Assembly: GCA_019925105.1 (NCBI GenBank) | Contig: JAHGAU010000032.1 | Span: forward strand, 310,001-374,000 | DNA from: Niebla homalea | Lineage: Eukaryota > Ascomycota > Lecanoromycetes > Lecanorales > Ramalinaceae | Length of the DNA stretch: 64,000 nt | Direction: 5' to 3' | Part shown: piece after piece, positions 22,307 to 33,215 of the stretch | Layout: the number at the start of each line of letters is the position of its first letter | How positions within the stretch are numbered: position 1 is the first letter of the stretch | Translations under genes and position numbers: made by a program | The notes under the pieces: generated by a model | Database searches by the model: none | Seen by the model: only the letters and a program-made list of their open reading frames with translations | What the model was told of the DNA's origin: nothing

Positions 22307-25176
22307 TCACCTAATCATCTCCCTCCCCCCCGCACCACCACCAATTCCCTCCCCTTCACCATCACTCCCCAACCCCTCCAAAATACTACTCCCACCCAAC
22401 CCATTATTGACAGCCCGAACACTCTTACACCCACCAACCCACACCTCATGGAACTTGACCGTCTCATCACTACTCGCCACAACCACACACCCTTCCCTCT
22501 CACTCCTCCTACTGACCCCATTTCTCCCACCACGAACATCACCACCTCTACCGCTCCCCGAAAACGCCACGGCATACAACGCCCTCAGATCCTCGCCCCA
22601 CGGTACTTTGACCACGAGCCTACACTCAGGCCAACTAAACACAGCAATTCGATACGGATGCTCTGGTTGTGCGTACCCGAACGTGGCAGCAATCTCGCGG
22701 CGCGTGGTACTCCAGATCAGACTTGTAACCTGCGCATGGACATTGATGGTCGCAAGGCAAGCTCCCGAGAAGACGTGGTAGAAGTGGATGGCGCGGTCGT
22801 TAGAGCCGCCGCCGGTGGCGAGAAGACCTCGCTGCCAGGGACAGAAGGCGATGGCTTTGATGGCGGCGGCGTGAAGCCATTTGTGGCGCTGAGAGCCTTC
22901 AGTGATGATCGGGGAGCCGGACTGACCGGGGATGATGGTGGTGTTTGTGGCAGACTGGCTGGGTTGGCGCAGAAGGGAGGAAAGGGGCGGGAAAGGGTGA
23001 TTGTTGAAGAAGGAGGATGAGGAGGTGGTGCTATTGTCAGAGGGATGACGGGGAGTGGGGTCTGCAGTGTTGGTGTTATTTGGGTGTGCGATACCGCGTG
23101 AAATGAAACTGGGGAGGGCGAGACTATCGAGGAAAGTTTGGAGATGGCGTCTGGATGGAGATCGGGTGATTGGAAGCGGTTTGACATGGTCTTCGAGGAC
23201 TTTGCTCGTCTCGAAGAGGTAGCAGGCATTGTCGTTGGCGCCAGTGGCGAAGAAGTCTCCCTGCAACGACCAGGCGATACCGCAAATCTGTTGGGTGTGA
23301 ACCTCGATCTTGGCGAGAAGTTGCATATGGCCGTTCCATCCATGAATGTCGACTTGCTCTTGACTCATCCATTCAATCGCGTAATAATACACATGACCAG
23401 TTTCATCTCCAACGAGTAATTCTTCAGTCGAGACTAGATTGCCGAATCGGTTAGACCGGCGACGGGTCGTTACTGGTTTGAAGGAGACACAGGCGATAGC
23501 GTTCGGCTGCTGGGACTTGAACCGGATGTCATCAAAGTCGAACAGGCTCCAAAGGCTGATCTGGCCATTGTTTCGACCGATAGCAAGCACACAATGACCG
23601 CCCTCATGCGAAGAGAATGAGAGTGAGGTTACATATGTTGAGTGATAGCTTCGCATTTCGTCGGGTGGATATCGCACCCCAGAATCTTCGGACCAGAGGT
23701 AAACACGGTTGGAAAGCCCAACCGCAAGCGTGCATGTAGTATGGCAATACGCAAGGACTGTGCAGTAGAAATCATCTCGTAGGCTGGGGGCGTCAAGTAC
23801 TGTGCTGAGCATTAGTTGTATTGATTGTACTGTGCCTCATGGAGACCTATCTGAATGGTGTGATGGGAACTTCGTCTGACTGGATCTTGTACGATCTCTT
23901 ACTCGCTGTGCACGATTTCAGTCAGTCTGATTCAAAGCCATCCACAGTATCCCCAGTGCAATACACAAGGTGGAACAGCAAGTGAAAATTACCTACGGGA
24001 GAAGGACGTTTCATGTATCCAAGCGTCCTCTCTCCACACAGCCTTAGGCTCAGTAAAGAGCCTTCTCTTGTTGAATCCGAGCGATCCAGTACTTACGATC
24101 CTTGGGCTTTCGGATGGCTTCGTATTGCTGAAGACCTTGAGTGTTTGATCAAGATCCAAAGCGGCTGCCAATCTACGCTCCATCTGATCGACATCCTGGT
24201 CGGTGGACAGGTCATCGAGGAAGTGCGACTCATACATGGGTGCATTTGACCCGCTGCTGATCCATCCTCCACGACCATTGGACACACCTCTGACAGGTGT
24301 AGTAGGGCTTGCCCGAGCGGCGCCACCGACAGCCCAGATAGTGCCAGGGCTGACCTGCCTGTTCTGAACTCCAGCGGGATCAAAAGGCAGCTCATTGACA
24401 TTCGTGAGTCCGATCGCTCGATTGGCCGGTCGTTGAGGGGTTGGAGACTGGCGGTTCCGCAGGCTTTGGAGGCGTTGGTTCCTGATTCGAGATATGTGCA
24501 AGGGTCCGAAAGCATCCGGAGAGGCTGAGTTGTTACGCACCAACCGTTCATTTGCGCACAGCTGCGTCAGGGGCTTACTGACTCGAAACGTCTCTGTTGG
24601 CGTATGTGGTGAAGTTGGTAATGAACGGTCAGAGATGAAGCGATCGGGTAAGAGAGAGGAGGGTGAGTTATTAAACATAGCATTGTGCCGTCTCTTCTGT
24701 GGAGTTGCCAATCCTATCGATGCTGATGAGGTCAAGGTGTGCGGCTTCAGAGGAAAGTCGGGTGATGCCGGTTTCGTGACATTGTCACTGTCGCTATCAC
24801 TAGCAAAGGCGCGATCCTCTTCGTTGTCAGAGTCAGGTGGCGTGGGTAGTTGCAAGCTCGTTTGCACGAGACGAATGCTCCTCTTGGCTTTGCTAGTTGA
24901 AGAGCAATCGGAAGACTCGGGTGAAGGGGGCGGTAGTGCACTCGAGGAGCGGATATCTCTTCGCCCATGATGTTGACGAAGTTCATGATAATTGGCAGCC
25001 GAGTGCCAAGATTCTAAGCTGGCAGTCTTGTGTAATGACGTCTGTTGTAGTGATTGAGCTGGCGGCAACCTAGTATGGTCATGGCTCTTTAAAGATAGAC
25101 ATGAGAAAGTGCGAGAAAGCGTCGTGCCTGGAAACGAACGTATACTATCAACAATTGAGACTTCTGAGCCTCCCAT
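22307..25176 (-). CDS. Cdc20/Fizzy-family APC/C activator, Ama1-like
   Basis: WD40 co-activator that recruits substrates to the anaphase-promoting complex. Exon 1 (25176-23997) has a Ser/Pro-rich N-terminus with a C-box-like DRFIS (178-182). Exon 2 (23905-23851) encodes a segment with SDEVPITPF, and exon 3 (23804-22307) starts at the family landmark VLDAPSLRDDFYC, followed by LAVGLSNRVYLWSE and the WD40 blades. The protein ends in Ile-Arg, the IR tail that docks to APC/C. A low-complexity Ser/Thr/Asn insert (about residues 660-720) splits the blades. Intron 1 (23996-23906) is GT-AG. The junction between exons 2 and 3 keeps the frame only with an intron beginning AT (23850-23805); the nearby GT donor leaves a TAG stop. 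Total about 910 residues. The LDAP/FYC motifs look closest to the meiotic Ama1 branch; this is inference. Confidence 0.85.
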
Positions 25177-26172
25177 TGCATGCAGAATCTTATCGACATG
25201 AGGACGAAAGACTGCGGCTCATGCTCATCAGGAGAATGAATGTAACGACAGACTAGCAAGGGTTTGTAAAGACCCTGTGCTACATTTGCCGCTTAACAAT
25301 GCTCATCATCATCATTAGCCATACTGTATCATTCACCATGGCCGTGATTGTCAAATGATATTGGTAGAAAGTTGCTCAGAATTCAACAAGTAAGAAGAAC
25401 ATCCTGGCGCTTGCCTACCGTACCCGAGATTGGGCCTGCTAGATTAGGAAGCAACAATCCATATAAGACAATCCATCTGAAATGGGATAAAACTGAGTCT
25501 TAACCTCCTGTAAAGGAATGACGAAGAATCTTTCGTGTCATTATATACATTTTGTCAATTGGTAACATTCTTCAGAAACGTTTCTCATCCTTGCGAACTA
25601 TTGTTGAATCGTTGTTTACAACTGATTCATGGTTTCGTTGTTCTCGCCTATCCGTTACTGATCTTACATTTTAGGTTTGTGAAATGATCTAGAATCAAGG
25701 ATTTGCTCGTGGAAACATTTATGGAATATCATGAAAAGATACGGTATATGTCAAATGATTTCTATCACGCCAAAAACACGTGGCATTGCCCAATTCGGTG
25801 GTCCCCATTTCATGCATAAGGCAGCCAATGTCGTACCTACCCGCATGGCCTAGCAGATCCCCTCTTTCCTCCTTTTCGGGTCAAGTCTCGGCCCCAGAAA
25901 ACTTTGAGCGGACACTTATCGGAGCGGTGGAGCCCGGGAGAGCCGGCAATGGTCAACTTGAATGCCGTCATCACGACTGTCACACTACCCGATCGTGTAT
26001 ATTCCAAGCTTCTCGGCATTCTTTTTGCCCCAGTATGCATCAAGCAGGCATTGCGCGTTCCTGTTTTCTTCTCCATCAATCGCATCCTGTGGGCTGGCCT
26101 CCAATGTGAATGAGCCTTTCATTAATTCTCAATGCTCTACCACCATCAGCCTTCCTGATCTGAGCATCAGCA
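25177..26172. other. Divergent intergenic region, APC/C activator / Gag1-like gene
   Basis: About 1 kb between two divergent starts. It is AT-rich around 25480-25780. Open frames of up to ~100 codons at 25780-26249 have no recognisable content and overlap the presumed promoter of the downstream gene. Confidence 0.6.
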
Positions 26173-27240
26173 ATGTCTTCCTCTCCTTCCCCGCCAGCAT
26201 CCTCCGGAACCGTCAACAATCTGGCTTCCTCTCCCACCACTTCACATAATTCCATCGATTCGATCAACTCCAAGGAGCAAGATCCCCCACGAGCGACCAG
26301 CCGATGCCAACAACCCACCTCAACCTCGCCGCCGACCAATCCCTCCGCAGTGACAGATTCCTCTCCGCAACAACCAGACACTCAACCCCTCCCATCCCTC
26401 TCAACAACCCACCCGCTCTCCGGTTCTTACCCACCACCTCCGTCCGCAACCGCCTCCCCCGCAAAACCCATCGACAGACACGCCACAGATCTCGCCGCCC
26501 GCGAAGCCAAGGCTCATATCCGCTCCCTCCTACGCGAAGATTGGGAATGGCCCTCCTCAACCCCTCAACTCGAATGTAACGCAATCGACTGGAGAGAACG
26601 AGACAGCGACGACGAACCGCTCCCTCCTTCTCCCGATACGGGCGACGACAGCGCCATGGACAACGGTAGCAAGACATCCAGAAAACGCAAGCGCCACACC
26701 CTGCTCCAGGACGAGCTGCATTGGAACGACGGCTTGCGACTGTGGCACCACCGCCGGGATTGCTGGGCTGGCGCTCGACCGCCGCCAGGGGTGCCAGCTG
26801 AGGCTTCCCCCTCCTCCTCATCACCATCATCCTCCCCAGAATTCCCGGACTCAGCAGCGCCACCGCCACCGCCAACTTCATCACTCCTCCTCCTCCCCGT
26901 GGCCCCACCCCTCCTGCCCCCGACCAACCCAATCCGTCAATCGATCTCCCACGCCACCTACCCGGCCATCTACTCCAAGATCGTCATCCAAGGCCTCTCC
27001 CCCACCGTGCCCATCAACCTGGCCGATATGGTGGGGGCGTGCGTGATGGGCTGGAAGAAGGATGGGGAGTGGCCGCCCAAGCCGGCGCAGATGGAAGATG
27101 GAGACGATGGCGCGGCCGCAGCGGCGCACAGGGGCCGGGGCAGGCGGTTGGCGAGGAGAGGGGTGGGCAGGGTGAAGAGGGTTTTGGGGCTTGGGCACGG
27201 TGACGCAGAGGCAGAGGCGGAGGCGGAGGTGGAGGGGTGA
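26173..27240 (+). CDS. Gag1-like clamp domain (DUF4050) protein
   Basis: Single-exon frame of 355 residues from ATG 26173. The first ~95 residues and a stretch near 210-240 are Ser/Pro/Thr-rich and probably disordered. The conserved core is in two parts: HWNDGLRLWHHRRDCWAGAR (~182-202) and the YPAIYSKIVIQG / PINLADMVGACVMGWKKDGEWPP block (~260-305). This is the DUF4050 or Gag1-like clamp pattern of Ascomycota; fission yeast Gag1 works in growth and amino-acid signalling. The basic stretch KTSRKRKRH (~170) could be a nuclear signal. The last 40 residues are Ala/Arg/Glu-rich. The function in this organism is inferred only from the domain. Confidence 0.85.
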   Translation: MSSSPSPPASSGTVNNLASSPTTSHNSIDSINSKEQDPPRATSRCQQPTSTSPPTNPSAVTDSSPQQPDTQPLPSLSTTHPLSGSYPPPPSATASPAKPIDRHATDLAAREAKAHIRSLLREDWEWPSSTPQLECNAIDWRERDSDDEPLPPSPDTGDDSAMDNGSKTSRKRKRHTLLQDELHWNDGLRLWHHRRDCWAGARPPPGVPAEASPSSSSPSSSPEFPDSAAPPPPPTSSLLLLPVAPPLLPPTNPIRQSISHATYPAIYSKIVIQGLSPTVPINLADMVGACVMGWKKDGEWPPKPAQMEDGDDGAAAAAHRGRGRRLARRGVGRVKRVLGLGHGDAEAEAEAEVEG

Positions 27241-27855
27241 AGGGTGAATGGTAAGGTGGCTGGAACGTTCGATTCAAACAACGAAGGGATAAATGGTTCA
27301 CTCAGTCCCATCCGCGAAGCGCGGGAGTTCAAGGGCATGTTATAACGGCCGATGATACCAAGAGTCTGTCTGGGAAGGGAACCAGAACGGAGTAAGGAGT
27401 AGTAGAATGAAAAACAACAGCAACACCACGAGAAAAGAGAGAGTTGCACATTCATCGGTTGGGTAAATATTCGCGTTGAGGGGGGCTCGCGATCTGGAGT
27501 AAAGGGGAAAGAGGCCGGGGGGGGCAATTATTGCATATGCAGCTATCTTGTTTCTATGCAAAGGAGCCGGGGGGGGGGGGGGAAGATTATTGCATATGCA
27601 GCTATCTTGTATGTATGAAAAGGGGAAGGGGGCAAAGCATTCTTGGCAATAATGATATGGCCCACGGCAATAACGATTTTTCCAACGATTTAACGTCAGC
27701 AACGTCATGGAAATACGCAGCAAGCGATCGGGAGACATGGCACCGCAACAGTACAGTACAGTACATAGCACCGCAAAAGCAAACAGCCCAATCAATCACT
27801 GAAACCCATCATTATCAACCACCCAAATCCTCTCTCTCCCATCTATAAGAATAAT
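27241..27855. other. Intergenic region between convergent genes
   Basis: Holds the 3' ends of the Gag1-like and AAA ATPase genes. The only notable structure is a ~55 bp tandem duplication with long G runs. No gene is seen. Confidence 0.65.
27511..27620. repeat. Tandem duplication of a ~55 bp unit containing G runs
   Basis: Two adjacent copies (about 27511-27562 and 27564-27620) share an identical 22-base core that begins ATTGCATATGC and ends ATCTTGT, each preceded by GCC plus a G run (8 and 14 G). The core contains the palindrome GCATATGC. Confidence 0.88.
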
Positions 27856-30800
27856 TCACGTCTGATTCCTCACCCTCACCTTATCACTCCCCTCCCTCTC
27901 CCCCTCCCCATTCCTGAACCCATACCCGCCCGCCAGCTTCTTCCGCCTGCCGCGGCGATCCCCGTATTTCTCATCGAACTTCCGGATCGCGCCCAGGCTG
28001 CCCATGTCCTCACTGATACTCGCGCTGATCTCCTCCATCGCCTTGTTGAAATGCCGTGGGTGGAGGGTGCGTTGGGCGGGGTATTGGTATGCGGCCGCGT
28101 CCTGCTCCTCCTGCTCCTCCTTCTTCTCCTTCGCTTCATCACCGTGACCATTGGTGTTGGCGGCGGCGGCGGCAACGTCTTTGTTGTGCTTGGTGGCGAC
28201 ATCGAATTCCTCCTGCACACAGCTCAACGCGGCCGCGACGCACAGGTTCTTGAGATCGCTGCCGGAGTAAAAGGGGGTGTTGGCCGCCAGCCCCGGGATC
28301 TCCACTTCGGGGTCCAGAAGCTCGTCTTTGAGGTGGATCCTCAGGATCGCTTCACGATCCTCCTCCACGGGTAAATCGACCAACAACCGCCGGGGCAGCC
28401 TCCGCAAACTCGCTTCGTCCAGGTCGAAGGGCCGGTTTGTCGCCACCATGATGAACGCATTCATATCCGTGGACATGCCATCCCACTCCCTCAAGAACTG
28501 ATTGATCAGCTCCCGGTGGCTGGCACGGCCGTGTCCACTACTCCGGGCCCCCAAAATAGCGTCTGCTTCATCGATGAAGACGATGCAAGGGGATAATTTC
28601 TTGGCGAGGGTGAAGATAGCTTTGATGTTCTTCTCGCCCTCCCCCACGTACATGTCGTACACATCCGATCCGGACACCTCAAGCACGGTGGCGTTGGCTT
28701 GCTTTGCGACCGCTTTCGCTAAGAGGGTCTTGCCTGTGCCGGGAGGGCCGTAGAGTAAGAGGCCTGGGATGCGGTCAGTGGAGAGGACGCCGTAAGTAAA
28801 AGCTTCGGGGCGGACGAGCGAGAGGGAGGTGAGGGTTTGCAGGGCTTCGATGGTTTCGGGCGGGGCGCGGATGTCGGCGAAGGTGGTGCGGATGTTGGTG
28901 GGGTCGACGACGCCATTCAGGAGTTTCTTCTCGTGGGAGTTGCAGGCTTTGCGAAGTTTCTTCATTTTGGCGTCGATTTGTGGGTCGGAATTGGTTGGGT
29001 CAGCTGGGTCTGGGACAGGTTGCTGTTCTTTGAGTAGGGAATATTTGGACGCATCGCTGCTCTTGATTAGGTTGATGCTGTTAGTTATGTGACTGAATGT
29101 CAGTGATTCGGATTGCCTCGCCATCCCTAGCGCAATGGTAGCTATGCGGTTGATCTCGTCTAGTGATAGGACTTTCTCTTCGCCTGAGCTCATGAGAGTA
29201 GCTGGAAATTGCCAATCCAAGTCTGAGACTAAGTCTTGAACCTGCTTCGGGATTGGAGCGATCCTACGTAGCATGTCCCGCAAATGGCGTGCATTGACCT
29301 CAGATATCCTTGATCTGTTTGCACGAGGCATGAGGTCACCGTCACCTACAGTCTTGATAGGTATGACGACTGTTCTTACGGCGCCGTTCCACGATTGATT
29401 TTGAACGTCACTGATTGAAGATTTGAGATTACCAGGCGCGATGATTTTCTCTGATGAAGATGTTCCTACAATGAGCACGGATTGGCCCTCCTTTCGGCGG
29501 TCATTGACCACCTCATGCAGCTTTTCCAAGAATTTACTGCCTTTCATAGTCATACTGATCTGTGGATAGTCTTCGACCAGGACTATCAGGCTGCTGGAGC
29601 CACGCTCATCATGCCAGGTTTGGCCTGTGGACTGCCCGCGATAGGAGTCGCCCACCTGTCGTGCTTCAAGGGCTGTCTCTTGCTGCGCTGAGGGCATATA
29701 TCGCTTGATCTCGGGCGCATTGAGGAGGCTCTCGATTAACATTCCAGTCTTCATGTTTTCGGTGTCATCCCGTACTTGTAGGACTGTACTCCCACTGGAC
29801 CCAGATGGCGGTTGCCCCATACCTTGTGATGGTGGGTCTCCCGGCTTCTTCAATGACTTGAAATAATCCTGTGAGTTGATGGTCCCGACAAAAGCTGGGA
29901 CTAGATAGGCGGTAGCATGGATGCTCCCAGCCTGTGACGCGAAAGACCTTGGAGCTCCTTGAGGTTGGGCTAGGTCCTCGTCACCTTCCTCCTCGTTTCC
30001 GACCTCTTCAAAGTCTTCTTCTTCAGCCTGACCCTGTATTGGCGGCGGCGATGGCTGCTGCGCATATCTCTCAGCGGCCGCAGTATCATATCCCAACGAG
30101 CTCAATGTGCTACTTCGAAAGGATGAAGGGTCTTCTAGATAGTCACCCCCTATTTCTGCTATATCTTGGGGTGTCAGACGTAGTAGATCCGCTTTGTTTT
30201 GCTTCGCATAGTCTAGGACAACATCGTTGAGAATACCAGAGCCTCCTTTTCGGGGACAAGCAAACACCATGTGCGGTTTGATGGATGCCACTGTGTCAGA
30301 GTTCCTTGAGGCGGGCACTTTCAGGCCAGCATGTATCAGGGAAGATATTTCGCCGTTGACAACATCGCTGATCATCCAAGTTTGTGATTGTCTTTCTGAC
30401 AGAATCTCCTCTTCGGAACGTCCATGCACCTGTGACCCAGAGATGAATGCTCCTGTGGCCTGTCCCACCTCTGAGCCAAAGATGAAAGATCCTTGGTCGC
30501 TGAATCCACCTCCGTTCTCACCTGCTGCATCACACACGACAACGTTCCTTTCGTAGAACCAAGGCGGTATAGAGACCGGAGGTATTTCCTTCCGTTTCAC
30601 GTTCCTACCAGCTCTTCTCGAACCTGAGCCGTAATAGCCGGTATTCGAATTGCTGGACCTCTGCGGCCTCCCATCTGGAGTACCGTCATCCGCAGGTGGT
30701 CCGCCAACAGACCTCTGATGCTCGACATCTGCGGCCGAATCATTCGTGTTTTGGGAGGGTAACTCTACTATGTTGTAATTTGATTCAGGTGCAGATCGTG

Positions 30801-30993
30801 AAGGCTCGGCCTTTGATGATGGAGAAGACTTCACAGGCTTGTCTTTCCCTTCACGCCGTCTTGAAGGAGAAGTATGGATGGTGCGTTGTTCGTAGTAGGG
30901 AAGTCGGCGGCCGGCAACGAATCTGCAGGCTAAAGGGTGGGAGACATGGTGATTAGCAGCTGCTCGGACAGCGTGCCATGCGGAAACATGCAT
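27856..30993 (-). CDS. AAA+ ATPase with N-terminal mitochondrial targeting signal (Msp1/ATAD1-like AAA module)
   Basis: Single-exon frame of 1045 residues from ATG 30991-30993. The first ~60 residues are basic, free of acidic residues early on and contain RTIHTSPSRR, a typical mitochondrial presequence cleavage context. The middle ~600 residues are poorly conserved. The AAA module lies near 715-960: GPPGTGKT (Walker A, ~749), CIVFIDEADAI (Walker B, ~806), ATNRPFDLD (sensor 1, ~860) and LRRLPRRL (arginine finger region). A low-complexity Ala/Glu insert (~965-990) precedes a C-terminal helix and basic tail. The AAA core resembles Msp1/ATAD1, but the long N-terminal extension marks a separate fungal family. 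It probably acts in mitochondria on misfolded or mislocalised proteins; this is inference. Confidence 0.88.
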   Translation of the reverse strand: MHVSAWHAVRAAANHHVSHPLACRFVAGRRLPYYEQRTIHTSPSRRREGKDKPVKSSPSSKAEPSRSAPESNYNIVELPSQNTNDSAADVEHQRSVGGPPADDGTPDGRPQRSSNSNTGYYGSGSRRAGRNVKRKEIPPVSIPPWFYERNVVVCDAAGENGGGFSDQGSFIFGSEVGQATGAFISGSQVHGRSEEEILSERQSQTWMISDVVNGEISSLIHAGLKVPASRNSDTVASIKPHMVFACPRKGGSGILNDVVLDYAKQNKADLLRLTPQDIAEIGGDYLEDPSSFRSSTLSSLGYDTAAAERYAQQPSPPPIQGQAEEEDFEEVGNEEEGDEDLAQPQGAPRSFASQAGSIHATAYLVPAFVGTINSQDYFKSLKKPGDPPSQGMGQPPSGSSGSTVLQVRDDTENMKTGMLIESLLNAPEIKRYMPSAQQETALEARQVGDSYRGQSTGQTWHDERGSSSLIVLVEDYPQISMTMKGSKFLEKLHEVVNDRRKEGQSVLIVGTSSSEKIIAPGNLKSSISDVQNQSWNGAVRTVVIPIKTVGDGDLMPRANRSRISEVNARHLRDMLRRIAPIPKQVQDLVSDLDWQFPATLMSSGEEKVLSLDEINRIATIALGMARQSESLTFSHITNSINLIKSSDASKYSLLKEQQPVPDPADPTNSDPQIDAKMKKLRKACNSHEKKLLNGVVDPTNIRTTFADIRAPPETIEALQTLTSLSLVRPEAFTYGVLSTDRIPGLLLYGPPGTGKTLLAKAVAKQANATVLEVSGSDVYDMYVGEGEKNIKAIFTLAKKLSPCIVFIDEADAILGARSSGHGRASHRELINQFLREWDGMSTDMNAFIMVATNRPFDLDEASLRRLPRRLLVDLPVEEDREAILRIHLKDELLDPEVEIPGLAANTPFYSGSDLKNLCVAAALSCVQEEFDVATKHNKDVAAAAANTNGHGDEAKEKKEEQEEQDAAAYQYPAQRTLHPRHFNKAMEEISASISEDMGSLGAIRKFDEKYGDRRGRRKKLAGGYGFRNGEGEREGSDKVRVRNQT

Positions 30994-31473
30994 TCGACTG
31001 CCCCCGTAGCATGCGACTTCTGATGCAATGAGCCGGAATAGAAGTCAGGTCGTGCTTGGTGGAAATCTTGTAGTCGAATTGAAGTCGAATTGAAGTCCGT
31101 TTCGGCTGAAGGAAGTATCGTAGGGCTGAAGACCTGCAGTCTTGGCATCAACTGGGAGCGAGGAAGACGTTGGCAAGGTTGGTTATTTCTTCCACTCAAA
31201 ACGAGGGTGTGATTGATTATTTCCAGGTCACTCTGTTCGTTCTTCTCGTTATTCTGCTGTAAGCATCTCTTTCTCATTTACGATTTAGGTCGCATCTACC
31301 TCCCTCAGGCGTAATAGTTGCATCATTCAAGCCTCAGCCGCGCCGATCTGCAGGATGCTTGTAAGCGCTGTTCGTGGCCGCAAGGCTGCGCGAATGCGGT
31401 CAGCGCGTAGCTCGAGGGAGCTGAGATGCCGCTTGTTGCCCAACATGTTCCTCATCGACTTGCTCCTACGGGG
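30994..31473. other. Divergent promoter region, AAA ATPase / ankyrin gene
   Basis: 480 bases between two divergent start codons. No open frame of note; presumably carries both promoters. Confidence 0.6.
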
Positions 31474-33215
31474 ATGGATCCGGTCAGTCTGACCGCGAGC
31501 GTTATCACCCTCATTGGCGCCGTTGGCAAGAGTTATGAAGAGATCTCCAATGTCGTGACGTTGGTCCGAAATGCCTCGAAAGAGCTAGAAGCTGTTAAGA
31601 CCCGTGCGGCGAGCGTCTATACCCTTGTAGCGAATTTGAAGGAAGTGCTGGAGGAAAGCGCTGTTCGCGATGTGATCGAGAAGGATAGATTAGCCCTCAA
31701 ACATGTCAATGCCTTGGGTACGCCACTGAAGGCCGTGGAGCGGACCCTCCATGAGGTCGCTGCCAAGCTCGCCAAACAGTACCGGCTCACGGCGAACAGG
31801 AAGCAATACAAGGTGCGCTGGAAGTACTATTTTACCGCCAGCGATTGGCAGCAGTTGCAGGCAAGATTGAGTGCCCACATTGACGTTCTCAGCCTGTCGA
31901 TGCAAGGCCTGGACACGTTTGTCTCAATCTACATTATTGCCCTGATGCACAACGCTCATTGACTATCGTTGAAGCCTTCATACATTCCGTGTCCTGGGCG
32001 ACATTCCCAAAGTTCCCAGCAAGGATCCTGCGAGGACCCTCCGCGATTATACAGGTTCAATCTTGGAAAACGCAACGCAACAAGAGCGCACGCCAGCCCA
32101 CCAGCGTAGACCTTCTCCAGTCCCCAGCGCCTCCGGTGATCTTGATTCTACTCCTCTTCCCGGCGATGACCGTCGGAAAATAGCGAGAATAAAGAGGCGC
32201 TTGCAGCGCGAGCTCCTATTGGCGGCGCAACGTGGTGATTACTACGACGTTTCCATCCTACTCGGCGAAGGCGTGGATATGGATTGGACGGAGCAGAATG
32301 AGGGAAAGACTGCTTTACACTTTGCCGCCCAGTATGGCCACCTTCGTGTTGCTGAATACCTGCTTGAAGCTGGGGCCGACATTGAGGCGAGATCTGATGC
32401 TTTCGGTGACGATTTCACCACCCGCACGGAAAAAGGTCGCACTCCCCTTCTCTGGGCGGCCGCGGGCCGCGATTGTCCACGTACGCAGGATCGTATGTGT
32501 AAGCTTTTGTTGGAAAGGGGTGCCGACGTCAACGCTAGGTGCGTAATCTCCAAGCAGGACTCTGTTCTCACGGGGTTTTGGGAATACTGTCTAAGGGGAG
32601 AAACATTTTCAGACATATCGCGGAAGCTGTCGACCGGATTCAAAAATGCGTTGCTGATTTCGAAGTCTGTGTGATAGAAACGTCTTTGCTCGCACAGCGT
32701 TACAAGAAGCTGCGATGAGCGTGCGCTTCCATAACATTGACCCACGTGCCACATTGGAAGTGTTGTTGGAACACGGCGCCCACATCAACGCCTACGACAT
32801 GAACAGCTGGACAGCGCTCACCGAATGCGGGCATTACGGCAGGCTAGATGTAGCAGAGCTCCTGTTGGCCAAAGGAGCCCAAGTGGACGGCAGGCCTGGT
32901 CCAGATGACCCGGCAATGACCAGTAACCCAAGTCTAGAGGGGAAGCCTCATGAGACTCCTCTGGTCGTCTGCGCTGACTGGAGCTGGAACGAAGACTTAA
33001 TTTGCTTTTTGTTGGATGAAGGCGCGGATGTCGAAGGAAGGAATAAAGAAGGCAGGACGATGGCGGACTTGGCGACTGAGGCTAAGAGGGGTGTTGTCCT
33101 CGATAAGCTGGCTAGTGTGCGCGGTTCGTCACGAAGGGAACGCACCCACCCTTCTAATGAAATAAGTGGAAAAGAAGAAAGCACCGTTACAGGTACGTTA
33201 GTCCTTGATAGCTGA
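31474..33215 (+). CDS. Helo-like N-terminal domain plus ankyrin repeats
   Basis: Three exons: 31474-31916, 31975-32538 and 32666-33215; introns of 58 bases (GTTTGT...GAAG) and 127 bases (GTGCGT...GAAG); total 518 residues. Phases match at both joins. The start is ATG 31474, which begins the MDPVSLTASVITLIG segment typical of the fungal N-terminal helical domain found in STAND and azaphilone-cluster proteins (PigL_N/Helo-like). Exon 1 is almost all this four-helix-like domain. Ankyrin repeats follow: EGKTALHFAAQYGHLRVAEYLLEAGADI, GRTPLLWAA...LLLERGADVN and ALQEAA...LLEHGAHIN, then TALTECGHYGRLDVAELLLAKGAQV and ...FLLDEGADVEGRNKEGRT. Such proteins are thought to act in nonself recognition or cell death; in this gene that is inference. 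There is no NACHT or other NTPase domain. Confidence 0.83.

Noticed and set aside
31917..32665. Ankyrin gene first looked broken into three frames
   Set aside because: Two introns (31917-31974 and 32539-32665) restore one frame of 518 codons with ankyrin motifs continuous across both joins.
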